A stretch of 64,000 nucleotides of DNA, from assembly GCA_009829735.1 (NCBI GenBank), contig CM020620.1, positions 13,327,420-13,391,419 of the forward strand, read 5' to 3'. Each line of letters begins with the position of its first letter. Position 1 is the first letter of the stretch. Shown one piece after another: positions 1 through 9,239 of this stretch. The notes under the pieces were generated by a model, which was given only the letters and a program-made list of their open reading frames with translations, made no database searches and was not told where the DNA came from. The position numbers and the translations under genes are program-made. Source of the stretch: Pyropia yezoensis. Lineage: Eukaryota; Rhodophyta; Bangiophyceae; Bangiales; Bangiaceae.

Positions 1-2187
1 ACCCAGATGAGGAGCTTCCTCGGGATGTGTAACGTGTACCGACGTTTCACCAAGGGCTTCGCCAAGGTGGCGAAGCCGTTGAATGAGCTAGTGAGCTCAA
101 CGCTACCGAAGAACCTGCCTCCCCCAAGTCGGGTGGAGCAGGAATCCTTTGAGACTCTTCGGGACCTTCTGCTGAAGCCCCCCATCTTGGCTATTCCCAG
201 GTTGGGAGGCCACTACATCCTGGATGTGGACGCTAGCTACGACCAACTTGGTTGTGTGTTGCTTCAGCAGCAGCCGGACAAGGAGTACTTGCCGGTGGGA
301 TACTTCAGCAAGGGGCTGAACTCGGCCGAGAAGAACTATGGAGTCACCGAGTTGGAAGGACTCGCAGTGGTGTGGGCAGTGACGTCACTTCGTCGCTACC
401 TAGAGGGTGAGAAGTTCCTCATCCGCTGTGACCACCGCGCGTTGCAGTTCATCTTCAAGACGGACTGTATGAACACCCGTCTCAACCGGTGGAGGGTGCG
501 ACTGGCACCCTTCAACTTTGACATTGAGTACCGACCTGGCAGGCAACATGCCCTTGCCGACGGCCTCTCTCGGGTACCTACCGAGGGGCTGGACACTAAC
601 CCAGTCGATGAGGACATCCCCATCGTGGGGGTAGTCACGCGCTCGGGTCAGGCGTTGGACCCCGAGGCGCCAGGGAACAAGAAGTACTTGCCCCTGTCCC
701 TGGACGAGGTAGTGAAGGCCCAGGCCGAGGACCCCTTCTGCAAGTCGCAGGGGGATACACTGGATACAGTGGCGGAGACGCGTTTCTTTCTGGGAGACGA
801 TGGCCTCCTCATGAGGAGGGGGGTATTCCAGGGGACTGAACAACTTGTCGTCCCCGCATCCCTCAAGGGCAGTATCCTTGAGAGGGAGCACAACGCTCCC
901 ACGGGTGGACACCCGGGGTCTAGTAAACTGTACCAGACCCTGAGGACCAGGTACTACTGGCCGTCCATGGTGGTGGACATCTATAGTTGAGTGGCTGCCT
1001 GCACAAGTTGTGCACAGAACCGTCTGATGGAACGGCGGCCTACTACGGCTATGCTTTTGTTCCCGGCCAAGGAGCCCTTCGCCGCGTTGGCGATGGACAT
1101 CCTTGGGCCACTGCCAGTGACCGAGGAGGGCAACCAGTACCTCCTGGTCATCTGTGACCGCTTCACGAAACTTACGCGAGCGATCCCACTGGCAGAGATC
1201 ACGGCCATGTCGGTCGTGTATGCCTTCCTAGATCACTGGGTTGCCGCGTATGGCACTCCGGATAGTACACTATCGGACAATGGACCGCAATTTGCGTCTG
1301 TACTGTTTCAGGGAGTGCTGGATATGTTGGGGGTTAAGGCAAACTATGCCACCCCCTACCACCCACAAACTAATGGGCAGGTGGAGCGCTTCAACAAAAC
1401 TATTGTTAGGCAGCTGCGCCACTATGTGAGTGAGCACGTGAAAACGTGGGACCAATACATTTCTATTCTTACCACTGCCTACAATTCGCAGGTTCACTCA
1501 TCTACCGGGGAAGTACTCCTCGCTTTTGTGACCCCCCGTCGCGTGCGGTCTATAGCTGTGCGGCGGTCGCTCCCAACTAGGGAGGATGGTGGCAGTACGC
1601 CTACTCCTACTGAGAGTAAGGCGGAGTTCGCTGCTAGGCTCGAAAACCTCATCCCTAAAGTCAGGGCTGAGATGGACAAAGCACAAAAGCGCTACAAGCG
1701 TACCTTTGACAAAAAGGTGCGCAATGCTAAGCATGTCCCCGAGCAGGGTGACTGGGTGCTGGTACACTCGCACACCCCAACTGGGGGTAAGCTGGTATTC
1801 CAGACGAAGGGACCGTACCAGGTCCTTCGTACTGATGGGCGGCGCTTCACCATCGAAAGTGACGATGGGGTCCGCACAGTGAACGGACAGGACGTGGTCA
1901 AAGTTGCACCACCGCCTGCAGGCGACCCAGCTTGGGCGCGCGCGTTGGAAGCGTGGCGCCTCCCCTCACTGCCTGCGGCCAAACAGGGCCCGCAGGAGTA
2001 CGTGTTCGATAAGTTCATCGACCACGGATGGGATGAAGACACTGACCGCCTCATGTTGAGGGTGCGTTGGTTTGGCTACAAAGCCAAGGATGATACGTGG
2101 GAGTATGTGGAGGACCTTCCCGCTGAGAAGGTCCGGGCGTACTGTGCCCGGAATGAGATAGACCCTAACAGCCCTCCCTCAACGTGA
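1..2187 (+). pseudogene. pol: Chromovirus pol (RT tail, RNase H, integrase, chromodomain) with one in-frame stop
   Basis: This is the C-terminal part of a Ty3/gypsy polyprotein, open from the window edge. The first segment holds the end of reverse transcriptase (SFLGMCNVYRRF) and an RNase H domain with its acidic residues (counted from the Met at 7: D75, E117, D142, D185 in ADGLSR). The H2C2 zinc-binding motif of integrase comes next and is split by TGA at 988-990, between its His pair and Cys pair, where related proteins usually carry Trp. The frame then continues unchanged from 991: integrase core with D36, D96 and E132 (DD35E) counted from 991, a basic linker, and a C-terminal chromodomain (about residues 335-385) with aromatic residues in RVRWFGY and DDTWEY. 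A chromodomain normally steers integration to marked chromatin. The single nonsense codon suggests a recently inactive copy; readthrough or an editing/assembly error cannot be excluded. Confidence 0.9.
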
Positions 2188-5022
2188 GGGAAGGCCGAGC
2201 AACAGTGCCAAGAGAGTGCTTCAAGTCGAAGTGGTACGCAGAGTGGCTTTTAACTACAGCCCTAACCCTCACACTCTCACAACAAAGGCAGCTGCCAACT
2301 AGGCACGCATGCTAGACTCTCCCACTCCACGGCCCTCGCCCTCACGTGGAGGCGAGCGGCGAGACCCACGCCGATAACGGTTTCCACCCGTTGGAGGGGG
2401 CGGCGGCTCCAAGTCGGAACCGTCGCGCCCCTCACGGTCGCGCAAGTGGCGCCGACCGTGGCCACTCTTCTGCCTGGTCTTGCGCGCAAGTTTGCGACGC
2501 AGACGCTGGACAGACTCCGTCTCCGACGGGGTAGAGGACTCCGAGACGGAGTAAGACAACTCGTCTTCCGACACGGAGGGAGAGCGCCGCGAGTGTCGGC
2601 GACGACGGCGAGGAGGCGAGTATGCCCGGCTCGCGCGACGTTTGCCACGCCCAAGTGGGGCTGGCTGGGGCATAATAGCCCCAATGCGAGCCAACTCGGC
2701 TGTCATAAACTCCGCCACCGACTCGCAACTCGCGGTCGCCACTGCAGTACGAACGCGCTCCTCAAGTTGAGGAGTCTCAGAACTTTGGAGGGTTGCGGTT
2801 GACGCGGCCAACCAGGAAATGGTGCGCACCAACGTGGTGATCATCATCTCTGAGGTTAGAGGCGTGGGCGGTAACACCAACTTGGGGTATACCGTCAGGA
2901 GGGTGGCCCCCAAGTTGGGGGACACCGGGGTGGATGACTCCACGGCCACGCTGATCGGGATGTTCCCGTGAGGTTGGAAAGGAACAGGAGGAAGCGGAGG
3001 GGCCAGCCGAGGTGGCGGTACCCGGGTGTAACTGCGACCCCGACTTGGGGCCCCCGCAGTGGGTTGAGTCGTATGGTCATCATAGGACGGCACGGCCATA
3101 ACTATGGGCTTGTCCGGGGGTGGCGCAGTGTGGCGATCCACCCCCGGGGCATACGGGTAGTCCCCGATGCCCAACCCCTCTCGTAGGACCACACGGCCGT
3201 CGTGAAGTTCACGAGCGACCCACACGAACTGGCGAAGTGCGCCATCCTCCTTGGGCCCACGAGTGGGGCGGCGCAACTTGTGCTCAATGCTCTCCCACTC
3301 GATGAACTTGTGGAGGCCGAGCATCTCCTCAAGTAGAGTGAGTTGTCCTGATGAGCACCCCTCAGCAACTAGCTGAGGGGCGAGCTGTTCCAGACCTTGG
3401 ATGAGCCGGAGGGGGAGATGCCAGAGCATCCCCCGCCGCTGAACACAGGATACCCAGGTCGACATGACCTCCAGGAGCCACTGGGTGGCCAACATGGCCC
3501 ACACCAGGTGATCAGGGGCAGCCGTCAACATGACGGAGCCGAAGTGGTCAAGCAGCCGTGGCAACAATGCCGGGAACCCGTAGGGGACCTCAACTTGAGG
3601 CCACCACTCGGGCTTCTTCGGATAGTACTGCTCCTTACTGGCAGCAGACTGTTGAGGAAACTCAAGTTGAGCCGAGGTCACCAAGTAGGGACCTCGCCCG
3701 AAGCCTTTCTCCATCCGCACATCAAAGTGATGAGTGTGCGGATCGGCCTCGTGGAGGTACGGTGGGCGAGTTGCCACAGCGTCCCACGTGAAGGTCGGCA
3801 AGTCGCCGGGACCCAGGATAGTTCCCCCGCGGTCCACCATGGCCTTGGCACGCTGGACGTCTTCAACCTCCTCGTCGTCTAGGAAGGCAAACTGGTCCGT
3901 CCTGAAGCCGGCAGGGAGCCCGACCCTACGGGGATACTTCTCCCGTAGGCGGTCCCATACCCGGCCCATCGCTGCGCCAAGTCGGCCGCAGCGAAGAACA
4001 GTCAACCCCTCCTCATAGAGAGGCCAAGCGGGGTAAAACCACCGCCCCAAGGCCTCACGCGGGACAACTTGTCCCGCCTCCGGGAGAGCTCCCGCCGTCA
4101 ACCCAAAGCCGGGTGACGCGGGAGTCCCATCCCCCGGAGCGATCGCGGAGCCCCCGCCGGAAATCCCGGCGGGTGCTGCACCGTAAGAGGTGTCCTCCAT
4201 GCGCTCGTCAAGAGAGTCCGTCTCCACTCCCGGAGTCGCCATGGCTCTCCCCAAGTTGGGGAGAGACGCTCTGGCTATCGCGGCACGAGACCCGCCTCGA
4301 GTTGAGGGGGACTCGGATCGTGGGTATACGGGTGGCCTCCCCAGCGTGGGGCGGCCCAGTGGAAGGTGAAGGGGAGGTGGTGGTGATGGTGAAGTGTGAA
4401 CTGAGGAGAGCAAGCTGCCGAGTGGGCAAGCTTGAGGAGAGGGGCGGTCAACGTGACCGCCTCCACATCCGCGTTACGTACTCGATGGGGGACAGCAAGT
4501 CGCGCCCCCAACGCCGAGACGTGCGTTTACGCACCCCCTCACAGGGCCGACCGGGTCGGTCGGAACTGAGGAGAGGGGAGTGTGGCAGTATTGACCCCCA
4601 GGTAGGGGGACAACACGTGCTATGCAAGGGGCGGCAGGCCACTAGCCTGATCCGTTCCTCCCCCTGCATTTGGGTCCATATTCCCTAAGTTTGGGATAGT
4701 TAGCTTAGTAGTAAATCCAACTTGGATTTGAGGGTTTTCTGCATTTATCGTCTTGAATTTTCGTGTGGCCCGGTGGGCAGGTGCTGGGGTGGGAGATTCT
4801 GAGTGGCGAGATTCTGAGTGGACCCTGGGGGGATAAGGGGAGGGACAGCGGGGCTTGGCCCTGCGTCCCCGTCCCGACGAAGAAACTGTTGGACCACACA
4901 CCATCCTCTTGTTTGTCCGTGGGGGGGGTTTGCCCCACAACAGGGACAGAGTGTGTGCGACTTGCACTTCTTCCGGTTCCCCCGACACGGGAGGCAGCCC
5001 TTGCACACCGCCCCAACTTGGG
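1000..5022. repeat. Dispersed short palindromes with core CAA-G/C-TTG
   Basis: At least ten odd-centred palindromes share the core CAAGTTG or CAACTTG but have different, self-complementary arms. Perfect ones are at 1000-1014 (7-bp arms), 2758-2774 (8), 2907-2921 (7), 3588-3600 (6), 3661-3671 (5), 4059-4077 (9), 4245-4265 (10; left arm CTCTCCCCAA), 4713-4729 (8) and 5012-5022 (5). One-mismatch members include 3358-3380 (11-bp arms) and 1774-1788. As RNA each would form a hairpin with an AAGUU or AACUU loop. Other CAASTTG words I checked elsewhere in the window (17143, 22896, 44404, 48630) have no matching arms. Confidence 0.75.
2299..4413 (-). CDS. Antisense 704-aa ORF of the chromovirus, unknown function
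   Basis: A 704-codon ORF lies tail-to-tail with pol, 111 bp downstream of the pol stop. I do not recognise its family. The N-terminal 100 residues are Ser/Pro/Gly-rich. A central part of ordinary composition (about 110-430) is rich in Trp, Leu and charged residues and looks folded. The C-terminus is a basic Arg/Ser tail with RS-type clusters, as in RNA-binding or splicing-related proteins. No zinc knuckle, protease or polymerase motif is visible. The CAA-S-TTG palindromes inside it fall in different codon frames (read as QL, NL or QV), so they are a DNA- or RNA-level feature. Additional ORFs between pol and the 3' LTR, some antisense, are known in plant Ty3 lineages; relation to those is unproven. 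It could also be a gag-like gene of a second, inverted element. Confidence 0.55.
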   Translation of the reverse strand: MLSSVHTSPSPPPPLHLPLGRPTLGRPPVYPRSESPSTRGGSRAAIARASLPNLGRAMATPGVETDSLDERMEDTSYGAAPAGISGGGSAIAPGDGTPASPGFGLTAGALPEAGQVVPREALGRWFYPAWPLYEEGLTVLRCGRLGAAMGRVWDRLREKYPRRVGLPAGFRTDQFAFLDDEEVEDVQRAKAMVDRGGTILGPGDLPTFTWDAVATRPPYLHEADPHTHHFDVRMEKGFGRGPYLVTSAQLEFPQQSAASKEQYYPKKPEWWPQVEVPYGFPALLPRLLDHFGSVMLTAAPDHLVWAMLATQWLLEVMSTWVSCVQRRGMLWHLPLRLIQGLEQLAPQLVAEGCSSGQLTLLEEMLGLHKFIEWESIEHKLRRPTRGPKEDGALRQFVWVARELHDGRVVLREGLGIGDYPYAPGVDRHTAPPPDKPIVMAVPSYDDHTTQPTAGAPSRGRSYTRVPPPRLAPPLPPVPFQPHGNIPISVAVESSTPVSPNLGATLLTVYPKLVLPPTPLTSEMMITTLVRTISWLAASTATLQSSETPQLEERVRTAVATASCESVAEFMTAELARIGAIMPQPAPLGRGKRRASRAYSPPRRRRRHSRRSPSVSEDELSYSVSESSTPSETESVQRLRRKLARKTRQKSGHGRRHLRDREGRDGSDLEPPPPPTGGNRYRRGSRRSPPREGEGRGVGESSMRA

Positions 5023-5060
5023 TGCCGTGTGTGCATGTGGTTTTTGCCACACTGCCCCAT
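4414..5060 (-). other. Segment upstream of the antisense ORF, with a cysteine-rich reading frame
   Basis: On the minus strand, about 5050 to 4915, one open frame reads a cluster of eight cysteines in some 40 residues (motifs CKGCLPC and CPCCG), a spacing like a small zinc-binding module. It lies 0.5 kb upstream of the antisense ORF and reads the same way, so it could be an upstream exon or a decayed domain. A 20-codon minus-strand ORF starts at 4679. The stretch also holds two of the CAA-S-TTG palindromes. No LTR boundary could be identified. Whether any of this is translated is unknown. Confidence 0.3.
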
Positions 5061-5135
5061 TGCGGCACATTACGGCCGACCACGCGAGTGGAGGCCGCAG
5101 AGACTGCTGCACCGGCAGCGGCGGCAGTAAAATCT

Positions 5136-5680
5136 CGCCCACCGTGGTGGACGACCACGCGCCTGTGAGCCGCAGCGGTGGCGGCGGCGGCAGCGACGGC
5201 AGCGGCGGCAGTGGAGGCGGCGGCGGTGGCGGCGGCAGCCGGGGTCTGTCGCCCGACGTGGTGGCCGACCGGACGACTGGAAGATGCAGCGACGGCGGCA
5301 ATGGTCTCGCGCCCGACGTGGTGGCCGACTGCAAGACCGTGCGCTGCAGCGACAACGGCAGCGGCAGTAGCGGCTGCAGCAGGCTGGCATCCGATGTGGT
5401 GGCTAACCACGCGACTGAGAGGCGCAGCGGCGGCGGCGGCGGCGACGGCGGCAGTGGTCTGTCGCCAAACGTGGTGGCCAACCACGCGCCTGGGAGCGGC
5501 ACCGACGCCGGCAGCGGCAGAGGCGGCAATGGTCGGGCGCGCGACGGGGTGGTCGACCAGGCGACTGGCAGCAGTACCGACGGCAGCGGTAGCTGCTGCG
5601 GCAGTGGTTGGGGGCCGGACGTGGTGGCCGACAGCTCGACTGGGAGCCGCAGCGACGGCAGCGGCGGTGGCTGTGATGCC
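5136..5680 (+). repeat. Degenerate tandem repeat, 60-78 bp unit
   Basis: About seven imperfect units, each marked by GACGTGGTGGCCGAC or a close variant near 5139, 5259, 5319, 5393, 5469, 5545 and 5617, are separated by GGC/GCA-rich spacers. On the plus strand one frame reads a repeated peptide around PDVVAD and another reads RPTWWPT around Ala-rich spacers. The minus strand is open as well, because the repeats contain few stop codons. The array is therefore coding-compatible in several frames and does not reveal which is used. Confidence 0.7.
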
Positions 5681-6395
5681 GGCAGCTGCGGCAGCGGGGA
5701 GAGCAGCGATCATCCTGCCGTCTACACTGCTTCGCTCGAACTTGGCGCTGACGCTCCCAGTCTTTATGAGGACGACGATAACCCTCTGGAAGAGGACGGC
5801 GGCTTTGAAAACTGACACGCGGACTCGATTGTCGTCGAATGACGGCATCAACATTTACGCTGTCGCAGAACAAGACGGGGTTGGCGGGGGTGGCAGCCCC
5901 AGCGGGGCTGCGGGGTCTGCTGGCGACAACGACAGCTGCAACGACAATGGCACACCGCCCGATGGTCAGGATGGTGCGGGCATCCAGGTCACTATTGTGG
6001 AGGACTGGCGTGATGAGATTGCGCTGCGCACCCTGGCGGCGGCCACTCGGCTGGTCGAGCCCGTCCATCCACGGCCTCTACTGCTCGAGCGCAGCGGCAT
6101 TCTGGCAGGCGCCGTCGACGACGCCGTGTGCATGACGGATGGTGGGACAAGCGCGCCGACCGGGGCGGGGGCGGGCGCTGTGGCTGCACCCCCTGCCTGT
6201 CCTCCTCGTGCCGGCAAGAGGCAGCGAAACGACGGTGAATCGACGGCGGATGACGAGGAAGCGGGGGTGGAAAGGCCTTTGGGCAAGGCGCCCCCCGCCG
6301 ACGGTCATGTGGGTCGCAGCGCGAGGCGCGGCACGAAGCTGTCGGAGGAGCTGCGAACGAGATGGCTGGGGCGATGTCGGCGGCGCAAGAGATAG
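5178..6395 (+). CDS. Ala-rich ORF overlapping the zinc-knuckle ORF
   Basis: A 405-codon plus-strand frame. Its first 180 codons translate the tandem repeat (Ala-rich with repeated RPTWW peptides). From about 5818 it becomes ordinary protein-like sequence, including VTIVEDWRDEIALRTLAAATRLVEP, shown here only as a partial landmark at 5985-6060. It ends in a basic patch (SARRGTKLSEELRTRW...RRRKR). Its last 34 bases overlap the start of the next ORF in a different frame. The two could be one gene broken by a frameshift or joined by a short intron. No domain was recognised. Support is weak for the repeat part and better for 5818-6395. Confidence 0.3.
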   Translation: MAAAAATAAAAVEAAAVAAAAGVCRPTWWPTGRLEDAATAAMVSRPTWWPTARPCAAATTAAAVAAAAGWHPMWWLTTRLRGAAAAAAATAAVVCRQTWWPTTRLGAAPTPAAAEAAMVGRATGWSTRRLAAVPTAAVAAAAVVGGRTWWPTARLGAAATAAAVAVMPAAAAAGRAAIILPSTLLRSNLALTLPVFMRTTITLWKRTAALKTDTRTRLSSNDGINIYAVAEQDGVGGGGSPSGAAGSAGDNDSCNDNGTPPDGQDGAGIQVTIVEDWRDEIALRTLAAATRLVEPVHPRPLLLERSGILAGAVDDAVCMTDGGTSAPTGAGAGAVAAPPACPPRAGKRQRNDGESTADDEEAGVERPLGKAPPADGHVGRSARRGTKLSEELRTRWLGRCRRRKR

Positions 6396-7333
6396 GGTGG
6401 TCGGACATACAAGCCCAGCTGGTCCAGTCCCACAACACGCTCACATCCATTGGGCAAGGTGTGCCCCAGGATGAGCCCGCGGCTGCCGACAGGGTCCCCT
6501 CTGCGAGCGACAACGCAGTGGACGCAACTGCACGCGTGGTTCAATGTGCTGTGGCGACGGCCAAGGCGGTGGCCGACCTCTTCGACCGCCAGCAGGGCGC
6601 TGTACCCGCCGAGATAGACGAGATGGCCGACCGGGCGGGCACGGCGGTGGCCGCAGCCGGCCAGGCTACCCGTGGCCTGGCAGCCCGTGCGACGCCGCCG
6701 GCCCGTGTCACCGCTCGTCCGGCCACAGAGGCGCCCGCGCCCGGAGACGCTGCCGTGAGCCACACGACCAGCACTGGAAAGCGCAAGTGCTCCCGGTGCA
6801 GCTTGGCGGGTCACTACGTACGCACCTGTGACGCACAGCGAGACGTGGTCGCGGCACATGCCGCGGCGGTCAAGGCCAGCGCACCGATGGCCACGGCAGA
6901 CGGTGCGGCCCACAAGCCTGGCCGCAAGGCCCCGACGTGCGGCAAGTGTCACCAGCTTGGGCACACGGCGCGCACATGCCGGGCGGTTTCGGTCGGGGGC
7001 GACCGAGGTCTCAGCGTCGACGCTGCCGACCCGTACGCCACGGGCGAGTACAAAGTGTACACTTTGGTGCTTTTCCCGCTTGCCCGCGTTGGGGCGACCC
7101 GCCCCCTGGCGACGACTCCACCCGGGGGAGAGCGCGCCACCAGCGTCGACAATTATGGCGGTCGGGGCCGGCCGCCGACACGGCCGCGCATGACGGTCAG
7201 AGACCGGGCGGTGGCCCAGGAGCTGGGCCGCGCGCTAGAGTCACTGGCCACAACGGCCACCCGCCACAGGTACCTCATGACAGGCAGCCTGCCTTCCACT
7301 CGAAGGCGTTTCGCGGCGAAGGCGAGGAGGTGA
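6362..7333 (+). CDS. Protein with two CCHC zinc knuckles
   Basis: A 323-residue ORF beginning at an ATG inside the end of the preceding ORF. The N-terminal 130 residues are Ala-rich with a helical look (VVQCAVATAKAVADLF). Two CCHC knuckles follow, CSRCSLAGHYVRTC and CGKCHQLGHTARTC, each C-x2-C-x4-H-x4-C, separated by a basic Ala-rich linker. The last 100 residues are Arg/Pro-rich. Such paired knuckles bind single-stranded nucleic acid and occur in retroelement Gag proteins, in the tail of MULE-type transposases, and in cellular RNA-binding proteins. The neighbouring retroelement favours a transposon origin, but no polymerase or DDE domain follows, so the family stays open. Confidence 0.5.
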   Translation: MAGAMSAAQEIGWSDIQAQLVQSHNTLTSIGQGVPQDEPAAADRVPSASDNAVDATARVVQCAVATAKAVADLFDRQQGAVPAEIDEMADRAGTAVAAAGQATRGLAARATPPARVTARPATEAPAPGDAAVSHTTSTGKRKCSRCSLAGHYVRTCDAQRDVVAAHAAAVKASAPMATADGAAHKPGRKAPTCGKCHQLGHTARTCRAVSVGGDRGLSVDAADPYATGEYKVYTLVLFPLARVGATRPLATTPPGGERATSVDNYGGRGRPPTRPRMTVRDRAVAQELGRALESLATTATRHRYLMTGSLPSTRRRFAAKARR

Positions 7334-8994
7334 TTCTCAGCTGCGTTTTCACCACCAACGTTGGCGGCCCTTCCTTCCCCGACGTTGTCCTGCGCTACGC
7401 CGGCCACATGGGCGGACAGGCTGCAAACGGCGCGAGGGTGTCAACCCAGGTCTCCTACGCTTGGTGACTACGTGTCACCACATCGCCACCGGCGACAAGA
7501 GGGGCGACGCGGGGACGCCGTGATGCATCGCCAATACGGCAACGATTATACGACCCTTCCTACAACATTGACAGAGGGCGACGAGACCCGACGGCTTGCG
7601 CGTGGCAACCTCCCTGAAGGCGATGCGCTCATCGTCGGTTGGGAAAGAGGGCGGTATGTATGTCGGTGCGAATGGAGAGCGGTCGTAGACACGATCAGGC
7701 GGCTCATCCTCGTCACCACCCCTGGTCAGCCATCTTGAGTCTGCCAGGGCTTCGAATCGGAACACGTGTGAAGACACGTGGTGATAATCGTCTTATTATA
7801 TTTTTGTCATTATTGCAAACTTTTACTAACGATCGATTGTTTCATGAAATATAAGAACCCTGCCCTCTCGGGGAGGGGGGCTTCCATGGGTAAGAATGAA
7901 GTACAGTACAACTGCGACTAAAGTTTTCTGCCAGCCAGCCCACGGTCGAATCCACAGATCACGTTTTGGAATTTGTACCTATTTACAGTACACACCAGTA
8001 GGTACAGCCGCGGGTCCGTTAGATACGGTGCGGCTGGCCGCAGGGCCGCCGCATCGCGCGCTGCGGTGGCCGCCAGCCGTTTTGCCCACCCCCCCCCTGC
8101 AATGGCCGAATGGAGGGGGGGCCCGCCTCCCGCCAGATCCCACAGATCCCGCCCTCTCCCCACCGCCCCCCAGCGCCAGTGGCGGGAAGAGGCCCCCAGC
8201 CGCAAAAAGCCATCCGCACGACCCTCTACGCGGCCGCCATTGCAACCGCCCGCTGACCGCAACTCTGCTCCGCCCCCACCACGACCACCGTCACGGGCCA
8301 CGCGGAGTGCCGCGGCGGCGGCGTTCCCCCCTGCCGCCCCCCCCCCCCCACCTCTCTCTCCCGTCCGCGCCATCCACTCTCCCCATTTGGTCGGGTGACG
8401 CGCTCGGCGGCGGCGGAGTGGGGCCCCGGAGGGGGTGGGGGAGGGGGGTTGGCGCCTGCTCGCTGTGGGTGCACGCGCGTATCCCCACCCCCCTCCGCGC
8501 CAACGGCGCCGCGTCCAACGAGCCCACCGGGCTGGCACCATCCTCGTGCCCCGCACGGTGCTCCCACGGTGGGCCCGCCATGGTGGGCGGGCCCGGCGGG
8601 GGGGGGGGCAGAGGGCGGCCCACCGGAACGGCCGCCGCCGCTTCGCGCGCGTCGCGCGGCAGCGGGGTTGCGGTGCCTCCTCCTTGCGGCGCCGTCTGCG
8701 CGCAGCGCAGCAGTCCATCCCCCCACCCGCGCCCTGCCCCCCCTCTCCCCACCGCCCACGCCCCGACGCCCTGCCTCCCGCCCGTCCGTCGGCCGTCGTC
8801 ACCCCCAACGCCGCCCGGCGCCCGCGCGTCCTTCTCCCCCGCCCCCTCCACAACGGTCCCTCCCCCCGTCCCCCTCCCCGGCTCCACCACCCCCCGCCCC
8901 CCACACCCCTCTGCGCTCGGCCACGCGCGCGGTGCCCCTCCTCCCTTGTAGGCGGCCGCGGAGCACGCCCGCCCGTCGAGGCAGTCACGCGGGC
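7334..8994. other. Spacer, no supported gene
   Basis: From 7334 to about 7990 composition falls to moderate GC, with a short AT-rich patch at 7790-7860 (TTATTATATTTTTGTC region). From 8000 onward the sequence becomes C-run-rich on the plus strand. Long ORFs exist on both strands but consist of Arg/Pro/Gly runs and are by-products of the low stop-codon density. The promoter of the following gene probably lies in 8400-8990. Confidence 0.5.
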
Positions 8995-9105
8995 ATGGCG
9001 CCGTCCGCGGCGGCGGCGGCGCCCGCCGCGGCCACCACCGTCGGCACGGTGGCGGCGCTGGTGCGCGCCTGGGGGGGCGGCACGCTGCGCCCGCCGCCCC
9101 CGTCT

Positions 9106-9136
<31 letters not shown>

Positions 9137-9199
9137 TACCACCGTCGTCCTTGTCCCCGCCGCCGCCGCCGTCCGCCCCCTCCCCGCCGTCGTCATCCC

Positions 9200-9239
<40 letters not shown>

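Larger units (their letters stand above)
1..5060 (+). mobile_element. Ty3/gypsy chromovirus, 3' portion
   Basis: The window opens inside the reverse transcriptase of a Ty3/gypsy element and runs through RNase H, integrase and chromodomain. A long ORF on the opposite strand follows. The right limit is set where the element-specific CAA-S-TTG palindromes stop (last at 5012-5022), just before an unrelated tandem repeat. The 5' LTR, gag, protease and most of the reverse transcriptase lie left of the window, so no LTR pair can be matched and the right border is approximate. Integration as one element is inferred from the shared palindrome family across pol and the antisense segment. Confidence 0.7.

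Noticed and set aside
7..990. Treating the two halves of the chromovirus pol as separate genes
   Set aside because: Both are in the same frame and together make one continuous RNase H-integrase order interrupted by a single TGA.
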